In this document: positions 48,233 to 64,000 of the stretch, one piece after another
Numbering within the stretch: position 1 is the stretch's first letter
Layout of the letters: each line of letters opens with the position of its first letter
Assembly: GCF_042242105.1 (NCBI RefSeq)
Contig: NC_092034.1
Location: 1,336,644-1,400,643, forward strand
DNA: 64,000 bases
Direction: 5' to 3'
DNA from: Pempheris klunzingeri
Taxonomy: Eukaryota > Chordata > Actinopteri > Acropomatiformes > Pempheridae
The notes under the pieces: generated by a model
Seen by the model: only the letters and a program-made list of their open reading frames with translations
Databases searched by the model: none
Told to the model about the DNA's origin: nothing
Translations under genes and position numbers: made by a program

Positions 48233-51200
48233 TTAGTCAGTGTTCATTAACTCAACAGTGTCAGTTACATTTTTGAACACCTTTTTTAGGTCTGAGTTTC
48301 CATTTATTTCCTCCTCAACTCTCTTCAACAACTCATCTTCTCCCCACTCCTTCAGCTTAGTCACAAAGTTTTCAAATATATGAAGCAAAGGAATGGCGAA
48401 CTCTATCACACTCTCGCCAGGCTTTGAAGACCCAAAGAAAAAGCCACCAGTGTGCAAACCAAAAACTTGGCCACGAGCATCAAACACCGGGGAGCCAGAG
48501 GAGCCGTGATACATGAACGTGTTGTAGGTCATGATAACATCTGCACAGGGATCATTTTTGATGCTGTGATTGATTGCGCAGAGAGTGAACAGGTGATCCT
48601 TGAAGTCACCTAAATTACTGGTGACAGCTTGCTCTCTCTTCTCTTTCTCAATTATACATATAGGATCCATTTTTTTCAAGTTTCCTCCTGGGTGACCAAT
48701 AATACAGCCTTCACCATTCTGAGGTATTGGTCCAAAGTTCTTCAACAGCCCTTGTGGCACCTTAACATCCTCTGCTTCTATGCTGCCTCTATATCCCTGA
48801 GGGTTGAGCTCAAATATGGCATAATCCAGGAAATCCTGACTGCACCAGATGTCACGGTGGTGAGCTAGTTGGAAGTAGTAAGACTTTGTTTGTGGCTCAG
48901 GATCTTCATAGTTAAAGATAGCAAACACCTTTATGCCTTCCTTCAGCTTTTCTCCTTCAACACAATCTTTGAACAAGTGAGCGTTAGTCAAGATGAAGTT
49001 GTCAAACAACACAAAGCCTGAACCAGAAATCCAGACTCCTGAATCCTGAATAACCACTTTGCAAACAGACTCCCCCAGTCCTAGCAGTTTCTTGACTCTG
49101 TGAATTTCACTGAATGAATGTTGGATCTTTCCAAAGTTTTCCTTCCTCAGACTCAGTGCTTTCTGATAAGAATCACCGGGGAATCTACTCTCCATCAACT
49201 TTTTCAGATCTGGAAACTGCTGACGCAGTCTTTCATAGATCTCCTGAGTGTTGACAGTGCCGCCATTCTTTTCAGCTTCTGCCCTGACACTGACTCCTCT
49301 CTGACGTACTACACCTTCACCTACCGCCGACCTTGTGTCATACTGCCGCCGCGGCTGTTTCAGCTGTTTTTTATCATTCTTCTTGCGTGGAAGACATATC
49401 TTGAACGATTTTTGATCTAGATTGTCAACTATCTCTGAACATATCATGATGCTGTTTGGATTGCCATTGTCAGTCAGAGTGAAGTTGGTGAGATCATCTC
49501 TGAAACGGCCGTCTCTCTTCAGAGCCTCTTCTACAGTCATCCCTCTCCCCTTTTCCCCATAGACACACAGATACTTGAAGTCCTTGACAGCATTGTTTCT
49601 AAAAAGCTTCTTCTGTTTGGTGTCTTTTCCTCCTACTGTATCAATGAAGAAGACAGAATATTTCTCCTTCGAATGGATTATTTCGTTCTGTTGGTCTTTG
49701 GCCTCTTCAACCTTTTTTGGATTACTTGATATGATCAAAACCTCCTCCTCCACAATACAAGAACAAGGGAAATGTGTTGCAACAATAGTTTTCCCATCCT
49801 CTTTACCCAGCTGAATCACAACATTTTCATCTGGACATTTTATCTTTTCATGATAGGTTTTAGTCGATTTTAGTGCCTCCAGCACTGTGCGAGGTCGATC
49901 ACAGTAACAAGGGTATTCACTAGCATCAGTCTGACTGTATTTCACTATGAAGCAATGTAACTGATGTTCACCCTGCAAGAAATCAGAGAGAGGGAATAAG
50001 TTACACGTCCTTCCTGTAATAGCAATGTCGACCTTTTGTGCATGTAGTGCATCACTGTTTACTCACAGTGTATCGTTGTGGACTGTTAGTGTCTCGCTGT
50101 GGACTCACAAGGCTTCGCTGTTGACTCAAAGGGCTTCGCAGTGGACTCAAAGGGCTTCGCAGTGGACTCAAAGGGCTTCGCTGTCGACTCAAAGGGCTGC
50201 ACCGTCGACTGTCAGTGTATCGCTGTGGACTCACAGTGTATCGCTGTGGACTGTTAGTGTCTCGCTGTGGACTCACAAGGCTTCGCTGTTGACTCAAAGG
50301 GCTTCGCAGTGGACTCAAAGGGCTTCGCAGTGGACTCAAAGGGCTTCGCTGTCGACTCAAAGGGCTGCACCGTCGACTGTCAGTGTATCGCTGTGGACTC
50401 ACAGTGTATCGCTGTGGACTCACAGTAGATCCACCATCGTCCTCCTCCTTCACTCTCACTTGTTCACGTGTAACAGTCTGCAGAGTGAGAAAAGGTTGAA
50501 ATGACTTTAAACATTAACCTGCAGCCTGCGGAGTTGTTAAACTCACACGTCTTGTGCTGATGCCACTGGAATCCACACGTTTAATTTTCTTCTTAACACT
50601 GATTCGCTCACACACACTTGTTGGGCCTCACCACATGGTGAAGACCACGTTTCTGTCTGTGGAACTATGGACTCCTCCCCCGAACTCCATTCCCCAGGGT
50701 TTCACAGATAGGTGTGAAATCACCCCCAGACCCAGCTCCACAGCCACCATTGGCCACATGATTTTACAACCTCAGGCCGACAAAACCAAGTGACCCCCAC
50801 TGAACCAGCTCTTTCCCACCTCTCTCCTGAAGAGGAAAGGTGCTCTTTCTGATTGTCTCTCCTGAGGAGGAGAGACCAGTTCTTTTTCCAGCCCTAGACC
50901 CGGAGGATCAACTGAGCTAAGCTCAGTGCTCTTTTTCTGACCTCTCTACCAGAGCAGACCACCTCCTTCATGGCAGCGACACAAAGTCCTGTCTGAACCA
51001 AGCAGATCAGCGCCAGCAGGCACGACCCAGAGTCTGCCAGCTGATCACCAGAGCAACAGGAGCACACTGGCAAGTTAGCAACGAGCCGCTAACTAACAGG
51101 AACAAAGGAGCGACCGGATCCTCCAGCCTGCAACCACACAGCAAAGGACACAGAACCACACCTGTCCTCCAGCAGCACCCTCAAGGACTCTTCTTCTCCC

Positions 51201-52662
51201 CTTTAAGGACTGGTAACAAACTCTAACTGGGCATAATTAGCATAGCATTACTGCATACATGGTTTACCCCTGTTAATGTATTTGATTTGCTTAAATGTTC
51301 ATTGAGTTTGGTTATTGTGAAGTGTTGTAGTTACTGTGCAGCCATTAAGTTTAGTTGATGTTAGTTTGTTCACACAGACACAAAGTCTACAGACGAACCA
51401 TCCTCTCCTCTAACTGGTACCTTCATCTACACACTCACACACACAGTTTACAACAGGCCTAGACTGAGAGACAAAGCTCTACATCTAAGAGTAGACTAAA
51501 AACCTTCCTCTTTGACAAGGCATATAGTTTAGGGCTGGATCAGGCCTTAGACCAGCCCCTAGTTATGCTGCTATAGACTCAGACTGCCGGGGGACTCCCA
51601 TGATGCACTGGGCTCCTCTCTATTCTCTCTCCTCCTCTTCCTCTCCATCATTATGTCTCATGTCAGCCAAATGTCTGCCTCTAACTTGGTATCTTCCCCG
51701 GAGCCTTTCTGTGCTTTCTCATCTCGCTGGTTCCTGTGGATCCTGGTCCTGGTCCTCCTGCTGTGGTTCTCTGGTTCATGAATCACTGCTGCGGATCGTC
51801 GGCCACTCGTCACATAGTCACTGTTAGCATGTTGGTTGCTGTTTGTGTTGTCTCTCTCTTTCAAACATTAACTTCTCCTCTCAAAATGTCTTATTTCTAA
51901 ATCAACTTGTGATGAAAGAGCTCACCTGAGGGGCTGCGGCTCCACCTGGCTGTGGACGCTCCATGGGGGTGGAGCTTCTGTGGTCAGGATTGTCCTGATA
52001 AAGTAATGCAAACAAACTAATCAGTCAGGCTGTGGCTCATTGTGCATCGAAAAGAAACCAACATTAGAGCACTGGCTGGATTTTACTGAACACCGAGGCG
52101 ACACAAGAAAAGCTCTGACTACAGAACATCGTTAATGGCTGAGCTGTTACTTACAGGCTGGTTGTCCTTCTTCTTTTTGGGAGGCTTTTTTTTTTACCTA
52201 AGGTTACAATAATAAAGTTAATTGATGTTAAAATGACAACAATCAGCTGATTTCAGCCAAAATCTCACACCAGAAATGTAAAAAGAACCGAGTGGCACTC
52301 ATTACATTACATGAGAGCTGACTCATCTTGCCGCGAAAAGACCAACAGGTTTCGTTTCATAACATATCAAAATGAAACTAAAAATGCCAACAGTGACTGA
52401 GACAAATACATACTGACACCATGAACTTCAGTAAGTTCAAATACAATGAATGACATTTAAACATCAACCAGGAGTCATAAAATCTTTTCTCACCATTTCC
52501 TCATCGACTACTGAACTGCGTCATCAAAGTTTTACAGTTTAGATCAAAGACCTTTTTCGTCATATAAGCAAGTCTGTCAGGTCACACATGTCAAGTATTA
52601 ATGTTTGTAGATACAACATCCATATATGGCACTAATATTTACAGAAAAAACAGGACCGTACC
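48233..52662 (-). CDS. fam111a-like: FAM111A-like serine protease, copy 1
   Basis: Trypsin-fold protease of the FAM111 family; human FAM111A/B act in the nucleus at replication forks and in viral restriction. Exon E (49972-48233, 580 residues) holds the catalytic triad: His at exon residue 332 (ILTNAHLF), Asp at 383 (LDYAIFEL) and Ser at 494 (GSSGSPVF). The N-terminal half has ubiquitin-like-fold spacing but no recognised motif. Upstream exons are D 50477-50424, C 51994-51926, B 52197-52155, A 52515-52494 and a 5' exon ending at 52662. In copy 2 the ATG closing exon A reads into MVKKKPPKKKKDNQT. Here the A run in exon B is 10 instead of 9, so that start hits a TGA after 15 codons. The usable start is probably the ATG at 51964 in exon C (MERPQPGGAAAPQ), giving a protein without the basic tail. 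Exon D runs into a 21-bp repeat array. Confidence 0.85.
50061..50424 (-). repeat. 21-bp repeat array made of in-frame splice donors (FAM111 copy 1)
   Basis: Units of 21 bp (for example GACTCAAAGGGCTTCGCAGT plus one base, forward strand) are arranged in a higher-order period of 168 bp (8 x 21), present twice. On the coding strand some units read ACT|GTGAGT, a strong donor. GTGAGT occurs at forward positions 50061, 50103, 50229, 50271, 50397 and 50418, always a multiple of 21 apart. Exon D can therefore end at any of them without changing frame, adding up to 119 residues of Ser-Pro-Arg-rich repeat (SPLRSPLSPLRS, SPQRYT). Copy 2 has only two such donors. Confidence 0.85.
50548..51865. mobile_element. 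Copy 1-specific intron insertion
   Basis: Homology between the two duplicated units breaks at AACTCACAC (50547) and resumes at TCTCCTCTCAAAA (51870). Inside, the segment ACCTTCCTCTTTGACAAGGC...GTTATGCTGCTATAGACTCA and the phrase GGGGGACTCCCATGATGCAC are familiar as a widely dispersed teleost repeat. No coding sequence is recognised. Confidence 0.5.
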
Positions 52663-54327
52663 TTCTAGAAAACATCCAGATGGTGAGAGCTCGCTCTGCA
52701 AAATGGCGCGCTGGGTTTGAAGATACAGGAAGAGGGATGTTCTCTCCAGCTTTTCCTGCTGGGCGTGGTTGTTCCTGTGACTCATGTTCATCATTAACCC
52801 TTCAGCCTCATGTTGTTACACCATGTTACAAGTACATCTTCAGACAGACAGAGCATGAGGAAAGGGCGCCAGTCGGGGATGCAAATGATTAGTTATTTAT
52901 TTTATTTTATTCATTGTTTTAATCGTTTGTTTTTTTTGTGAGAGCCTGCAGCAGCACCCCTCCAGCAGGTGGTGCTAGGCGACCGCCTATATGGCCGGCT
53001 CTGGTGTCGCACCTATGACCTTGGGAATGTGCATATAAATCCAGTTTCTGACACACTGGTGAGGTTTTATAAATATTTAATAAATACAAAGTTATAACAG
53101 CAGCAGTCTTGAGAACAAAGCAATGTCAAGTTGATTTGGCAAAAGAAAACTTTCCTCCTCCACACAAACCCAAACTCCAGTTACTGAATGGAGGAAGAAC
53201 AAAGGCAACAGTAAACTCTTCTTCTTACCTCCAGTCTCCATCAATCTGGTGACATACTGACTCCAGCTGCTACAATGAGCTGACTATTTACCATCAAGTG
53301 CAGCATAATTCATCGTAGAACAGAACAGACATCCAAAATAAAACTGGAATAAACAGTTAAATGAAATGTAAACAGATTATGTGACACCACTATGTGGACA
53401 GAACTGTCTTTCTGTTAGTGATTCCAACAGAACCAGCAGTGAGGAGTGTGCAAATAAACTATCAAACTGTTTAAAAAGGCATTTGTATGATACAGTACAA
53501 ACTAAAGCGGTGCTTTATCACAATAAAATCAACATGCATGACAGCAACGTCTCCAGAAGTTCAGAACTAGACATATCTTTCTGGTGTCGCACGTTTTGAG
53601 TGATCAAATACTGGATCTTGCAATACTGGACACCTGCACTTCAGCGGCTCATCAATCAGTTATACACTTAATAATAATGATTAAATCAATAACAGATGTT
53701 TTCTTACGTCAATAATAAGGAATATCACTTGATTCTGGCAACAGTAAACAGACTCAGCACTTACACAGAGTCAGGAAAAGTGACAGCAGTGAGGAGCTAC
53801 ATGTTTCCTGACATGACAAACTAATAATTTCAAGGTGTAACAAGCTTACCATCGTTTTATTTATCACGTACAGACTGAAAGTCTAAAATATTAATAAAAT
53901 GAAATCTGCCTCCCCGTTCCCCAATAAAACTTAATTACACTAAGAAATTATTATTATTATTATTCTTGGGGGCACCCTGGTGGCTCATCTTTGATGGATG
54001 TCCTCCCCATCTATTTTCTGTCACTCTTTAGCTGTTTTTTCAAATAAAGCATTAAATGTAAAAAATGAAATAACAATAATAAAACAAAACTGCGCTGGAA
54101 AATCTAGAATGAATAAAGAAACTGACAAGAAAGAATTAGCCTCTGAGTGTTTTAATGCAACTTTAGACTTCGTACAAAAAGGTGGAAACCATACAGTCAA
54201 CTGAATCAGCCAAGAATGCATGTCCACCAGGATGTTATACACCGGACACAGGAAGTCATGAAGTCAATTTGATATACTGCATTAGATCATTACAATCAAG
54301 ACAAAACAGACAAGGCTTTATCATATA

Positions 54328-54427
54328 TAAAGTTAAAGCAGAGTATCATCAGCATAAAGTTAAAGCAGAGTATCATATATCAGCATAAAGTTAAAGCAGA
54401 GTATCATATATATCAGTATAAAGTTAC
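54328..54427. repeat. Short tandem repeat downstream of FAM111 copy 2
   Basis: Three units of the type CATAAAGTTAAAGCAGAGTA with increasing ATAT spacers. Absent from the matching flank of copy 1. Confidence 0.8.
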
Positions 54428-54834
54428 ACTCTTGTCTTACATTGGTTCAACATAAGTGGCTTATTCATTAGACAGATTATGGACAGTAATGAAAGGGAAA
54501 ATCAAGTCAAATGTGATAGTGTTCAAGTCAAGTTATATTTAGAACAAATGTTTCCCCCATAAAAACCAATGACAACTCTTATATAACAGTAAGTAATAAC
54601 TAAACACTCCCTGAGCCCCAAAAATACATTAAACAGAAACCAACAAACTGAAATGAAGCATTGAAAATTGCTGTAATGACGAACAAAGCTCAGTTTGGCG
54701 AGTCGGAGGCTCAGTTTCAGTGAATTTTTAAAATCACTTTGGTCATGCAGCCACTGGGAGTATGATGATTTTAGAGAACAACAACTAGTGCAGCCAGATG
54801 TGTTTGGACACTTGTCTGAGGAGCTTCTGGATAC

Positions 54835-57800
54835 TTAGTCAGTGTTCATTAACTCAACAGTGTCAGTTACATTTTTGAACACCTTTTTTAGGTCTGAGTT
54901 TCCATTTATTTCCTTCTTGATTTTACTCAACAACCCCTCTTTTCCCCTTTCCTTCAGCTTAGTCACAAAGTGTTCAAATATACGAATCAAAGGATTGGCG
55001 AACTCTATCACACTCTCGCCAGGCTTTGGAGACCCAAAGAAAAAGCCACCAGTGTGCAAACCAAAAACTTGGCCACGAGCATCAAACACCGGGGAGCCAG
55101 AGGAGCCGTGATACATGAACGTGTTGTAGGTCATGATAACATCTGCACAGGGATCATTTTTGATGCTGTGATTGATTGCACAGAGAGTGAACAGGTGATC
55201 CTTGAAGTCACCTAAATTACTGGTGACAGCTTGCTCTCTCTTCTCTTTCTCAATTATACATATAGGATCCATTTTTTTCAAGTTTCCTCCTGGGTGACCA
55301 ATAATACAGCCTTCACCATTCTGAGGTATTGGTCCAAAGTTCTTCAACAGCCCTGGTGGCACCTCAACATCCTCTGCTTCTATGCTGCCTCTATATCCCT
55401 GAGGGTTGAGCTCAAATATGGCATAATCCAGGAAATCCTGACCGCAGGTGTCACGGTGGTGAGCTAGTTGGAAGTAGTAAGACTTTGTTTGTGGCTCAGG
55501 ATCTTCATAGTTAAAGATAGCAAACACCTTTATGCCTTCCTTCAGCTTTTCTCCTTCAACACAATCTTTGAACAAGTGAGCGTTAGTCAAGATGAAGTTG
55601 TCAAACAACACAAAGCCTGAACCACAAATCACATCCTGAATAACCACTTTGCAAACAGACTCCCCCAGTCCTAGCAGTTTCTTGACTCTGTGAATTTCAC
55701 TGAATGAATGTTGGATCTTTCCAAAGTTTTCCTTCCTCAGACTCAGTGCTTTCTGATAAGAATCACCGGGGAATCTACTCTCCATCAACTTTTTCAGATC
55801 TGGAAACTGCTGACGCAGTCTTTCATAGATCTCCTGAGTGTTGACAGTGCCGCCATTCTTTTCAGCTTCTGCCCTGACACTGACTCCTTTCTGATGTACT
55901 ACACCTACCGCTGACCTTGTGTCATACTGCCGCGGCGGCTCTTCCTGCTGTTCTTTATCATTCTTCTTGCGGTTCCGTGGAAGACGTATCTTGAACGATT
56001 TTTGATCTAGATTGTCAACTATCTCTGAACATATCATGATGCTGTTTGGATTGTCATTGTCAGTCAGAGTGAAGTTGGTGAGATCATCTATGAAGCGGCC
56101 GTCTCTCTTCAGAGCCTCTTCTACAGTCATCCCTCTCCCCTTTTCCCCATAGACACACAGATACTTGAAGCTCTTGACAGCATTGTTTCTAAAAAGCTTC
56201 TTCTGTTTGGTGTCTTTTCCTCCTACTGTATCAATGAAGAAGACAGAATATTTCTCCTTCGAATGGATTATTTCGTTCTGTTGGTCTTTGGCCTCTTCAA
56301 TCTTTGTTGGATTACTTGATATGATCAAAACCTCCCCCTCCACAATACAAGAACAAGGGAAATGTGTTGCAACAATAGTTTTCCCATCCTCTTTACCCAG
56401 CTGAATCACAACATTTTCATCATATTTCATCTTTTCATGATAGGTTTTAGTCGATCTTAGTGCCTCCAGCACTGTGCGAGGTCGATCACAGTAAAAAGGG
56501 TATTCACTAGCATCAGTCTGACTGTATTTCACTATGAAGCGATGTAACTGCTGTTCACCCTGCAAGAAATCAGAGAGAGGGAATAAGTTACACGTCCTTC
56601 CTGTAATAGAAATGTCGACCTTTTGTGCATGCAGTCCATCGCTGTCTACTCACAGTGTATCGCTGTGGACTCACAGTGGATCCACCATCGTCCTCCTCCT
56701 TCACTCTCACTTGTTCACGTGTAACAGTCTGCAGAGTGAGAAAAGGTTGAAATGACTTTAAACCTTAACCTGCAGCCTGTGGAGTTGTTAAACTCACACT
56801 TTGAGTATTTATTTCTCATCAAAGGTGGCAGATGGTTGCTATATTCATGTGTTCCCTAAGTATTTATTGGATGGGGGTCCTCTCCACTATCTCGAAATGT
56901 TGGGCACAACACAAGGACTCCTTCAGTGAATTCAAAATGTTTTTCTGTCTGTAGTCACACTCTTTCTCTCTCCCTAATGCTCTTTAGAACGGCCAACATC
57001 TTCCCACTAGCTATTCATATGGTAACTTTGGTGGTAGTAATTACATTAATTGTTAATCATACTTGCAAATTTATGGCACAGTAGATTAAAATGAGACTGA
57101 ATCAGTTAAATTCTGTGTTTTTGTTCTAAATGTCCCAGAAATGGTGCTGACAGACACTGCAATGCATAAAGACATCCTCCTGTTTAAATAAACAATGTGT
57201 GGTTGTTACTGAAGATGGTTCTGAATTTATCATCATTTAGCCGACCACCTCCTCTAGATGAAATAACAAAATGTACTCATTTTTCCCTTTTTCCTCGTCA
57301 AACGAGGAAACAGAACCTACTGTAGGATGACTGAATGAGAACAGTTGCATTATTTCTTGATCATCTAAATTTGATCATGTCTGGTCAGAGACACTCAGGA
57401 GTAGATGGAGCAAACCAAAGCTAGAGGGAGAGTGAATATTGTCTAAGCTGCCTGTTTTGCTGTTTCTAGTATCTGCTAGAATATTAATCATATCAAATAC
57501 CACAAAATGGTATATTCATGGTAGACCTAAGAAAGGGCTCAAACATTAGCTTCTCCTCTCAAAAACGTCCAAATGTCTTATTTCTAAATCAACTTGTGAT
57601 GAAAGAGCTCACCTGAGGGGCTGCGGCTCCACCTGGCTGTGGACGCTCCATGGGGGTGGAGCTTCTGTGGTCAGGATTGTCCTGATAAAGTAATGCAAAC
57701 AAACTAATCAGTCAGGCTGTGGCTCATTGTGCATAGAAAAGAAACCCACGTTAGAGCACTGGCTGGATTTTACTGAACACCGAGGCGACACAAGAAAAGC

Positions 57801-58365
57801 TCTGACTACAGAACATTGTTAATGGCTGAGCTGTTACTTACAGTCTGGTTGTCCTTCTTCTTTTTGGGAGGCTTTTTTTTTACCTAAGGTTACAATAATA
57901 AAGTTAATTGATGTTAAAATGACATCAATCAGCTGATTTCAGCCAAAATCTCACACCAGAAATGTAAAAAGAACCGAGTGGCACTCATTACATTACATGA
58001 GAGCTGACTCATCTTGGCGCGAAAAGACCAACAGGTTTCGTTTCATAACATATCAAAATGAAACTAAAAATGCCAACAGTGACTGAGACAAATACATACT
58101 GACACCATGAACTTCAGTAAGTTCAAATACAATGAATGACATTTCAACATCAACCAGGAGTTCAAATATTAAATCTGTCATTAAATCTTTTCTCACCATT
58201 TCCTCATCGACTACTGAACTGTGTCATCAAAGTTTTACAGTTTAGATCAAAGACCTTTTTCGTCATATAAGCAAGTCTGTCAGGTCACACATGTCAAGTA
58301 TTAATGTTTATAGATACAACATCCATATATGGCACTAATACTTACAGAAAAAACAGGACCGTACC
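54835..58365 (-). CDS. fam111a-like: FAM111A-like serine protease, copy 2
   Basis: Second copy of the nuclear-type trypsin-fold protease. Exons: 5' exon ending 58365, A 58218-58197, B 57883-57842, C 57681-57613, D 56728-56675 and E 56559-54835. The ATG at 58199-58197 (end of exon A) reads in frame through 14, 23, 18 and 574 residues to the TAA at 54835-54837. It gives a basic start VKKKPPKKKKDNQT, which looks like a nuclear localisation signal. The triad is intact (TNAHLF, LDYAIFEL, GSSGSPVF). Compared with copy 1 it lacks a few residues before the protease core (QDVICGSGF versus QDSGVWISGSGF) and near RDTCGQDF. A four-codon upstream frame (ATG AGG AAA TGG TAA) overlaps the start across the exon A/B junction. 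Confidence 0.88.
56794..57541. other. Copy 2-specific intron segment
   Basis: Occupies the place of the copy 1 insertion but is unrelated in sequence. No repeat family or coding sequence is recognised. Confidence 0.5.
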
Positions 58366-59558
58366 TTCTAGAAAACATCCAGATGGTGAGAGCTCGCTCT
58401 GCAAAATGGAGTGCTGGGTTTGAAGATACAGGAAGAGGGAAGTTCTTTTAAACTTTTCCTGCTGGGCGTGGTTGTTCCTGTGGTTCATGTTCATCATTAA
58501 CCCTTCAGCCTCATGTTGTTACACCATGTTACAAGTACATCTTCAGACAGACAGAGCATGAGGAAAGGGCGCCAGTCGGGGATGCAAATTATAAGTTATT
58601 TATTTTATTTTATTCATTGTTTTAATCGTTTGTTTTTTTTGTGAGAGCCTGCAGCAGCACCCCTCCAGCAGGTGGTGCTAGGTGACCGCCTATATGGCCG
58701 GCTCTGGTGTCGCACCTATGACCTTGGGAATGTGCATATAAATCCAGTTTCTGACACACTGGTGAGGTTTTATAAATATTTAATAAATACAAAGTTATAA
58801 CAGCAGCAGTCTTGAGAACAAAGCAATGTCAAGTTGATTTGGCAAAAGAAAACTTTCCTCCTCCACACAAACCCAAACTCCAGTTACTGAATGGAGGAAG
58901 AACAAAGGCAACAGTAAACTCTTCTTCTTACCTCCAGTCTCCATCAATCTGGTGACATACTGACTCCAGCTGCTACAATGAGCTGACTATTTACCATCAA
59001 GTGCAGCATAATTCATCGTAGAACAGAACAGACTTCCAAAATATAACTGGAATAAACAGTTAAATGAAATGTAAACAGATTATGTGACACCACTATGTGG
59101 ACAGAACTGTCTTTCTGTTAGTGATTCCAACAGAACCAGCAGTGAGGAGTGTGCAAATAAACTATCAAACTGTTTAAAAAGGCATTTGTATGATACAGTA
59201 CAAACTAAAGCGGTGCTTTATCACAATAAAATCAACATGCATGACAGCAACGTCTCCAGAAGTTCGGAACTAGACATATCTTTCTGGTGTCGCACGTTTT
59301 GAGTGATCAAATACTGGATCTGTGCTTCAATCCTTTTGTTCGAGTTTGCAGCGGTTTTGGCGTCAGTGTCCTCCGCAGGCAGAGACCCCGACCACCCCGG
59401 ATCCACTCTGCTGGAAACGATGCAAGCTTTCAGCCAAACAACATGTACTGAGGACGCAAAAGACTTCGAACGCAGCCCCGCTCAGCTCCTTGAAGCCGCC
59501 GACTTGCTGCCAAGCGTTTCTTGCACTTTGCGGACCTACACGGGCGTTCCTCATGGCG

Positions 59559-64000
<4,442 letters not shown>

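Larger units (their letters stand above)
47594..53618. repeat. Tandem segmental duplication, unit 1
   Basis: Begins GACACCTGCACTTCAGCGGC and ends CAAATACTGGATCT. The same start and end words delimit unit 2 (53629-59321). Only 10 bases (TGCAATACTG) separate the units. Each unit holds one complete FAM111A-like gene with its 5' exons. Unit 1 is longer because of a repeat array and a larger intronic insertion. Confidence 0.9.
53629..59321. repeat. Tandem segmental duplication, unit 2
   Basis: Direct repeat of unit 1 in the same orientation, near-identical through the FAM111 exons and 5' flank (compare 52620-53618 with 58325-59321). It ends 237 bases from the rnf175 stop codon, so the rnf175 3' UTR is cut or shortened at the junction. 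Confidence 0.9.

Overview
This is a vertebrate, almost certainly ray-finned fish, genomic window. The evidence is many split genes with GT-AG introns, long (CA)n/(TG)n runs, a Tc1 element with TA target sites, teleost-type LINE tails, and the adjacency tlr2-rnf175, which is also seen on human 4q31.3 near the fibrinogen cluster. All gene models were assembled by hand from reading frames, splice sites and phase. Nothing was aligned to a database.

Layout. 1-6.8 kb: no convincing gene, but microsatellites and decayed LINE/DNA-transposon pieces. 7.3-9.6 kb: a 33-bp minisatellite of about 25 copies, then a multi-finger C2H2 zinc-finger gene with a frameshift and damaged fingers. 11.8-17.7 kb (+): complete fibrinogen alpha chain gene (fga, 8 exons) with two possible C-termini. 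19.4-22.1 kb (+): a second alpha-type fibrinogen gene. It keeps exactly the same coiled-coil exon lengths but lacks the knob sequence, the alphaC region and the fibrinogen C domain. 22.7-24.3 kb: a decayed Tc1 transposon. 25.1-29.8 kb (-): fibrinogen beta chain (fgb, 12 exons), with a one-base insertion in exon 10 as given here. 31.4-35.6 kb (-): a secreted protein joining a thyroglobulin type-1 domain to a C-type lectin domain. 40.3-46.4 kb (+): an 11-exon Toll-like receptor 2 gene. 47.6-59.3 kb: a head-to-tail duplication of about 6 kb; each unit carries one FAM111A-like trypsin-fold protease gene (-). 59.6-63.4 kb (-): the 3' part of rnf175, running off the right edge.

Biologically the window joins the clotting precursor chains (alpha and beta; no gamma gene is seen) to pattern-recognition and intracellular defence-type genes (tlr2, a lectin-like protein, FAM111 proteases). 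The most interesting points are: the knob-less fga paralog; a Gly-Ala-Arg instead of Gly-Pro-Arg knob in the main fga; the thyroglobulin-lectin fusion; and the FAM111 pair. In the FAM111 pair, copy 1 carries a 21-bp repeat array made of in-frame splice donors and a homopolymer change that removes its basic N-terminus.
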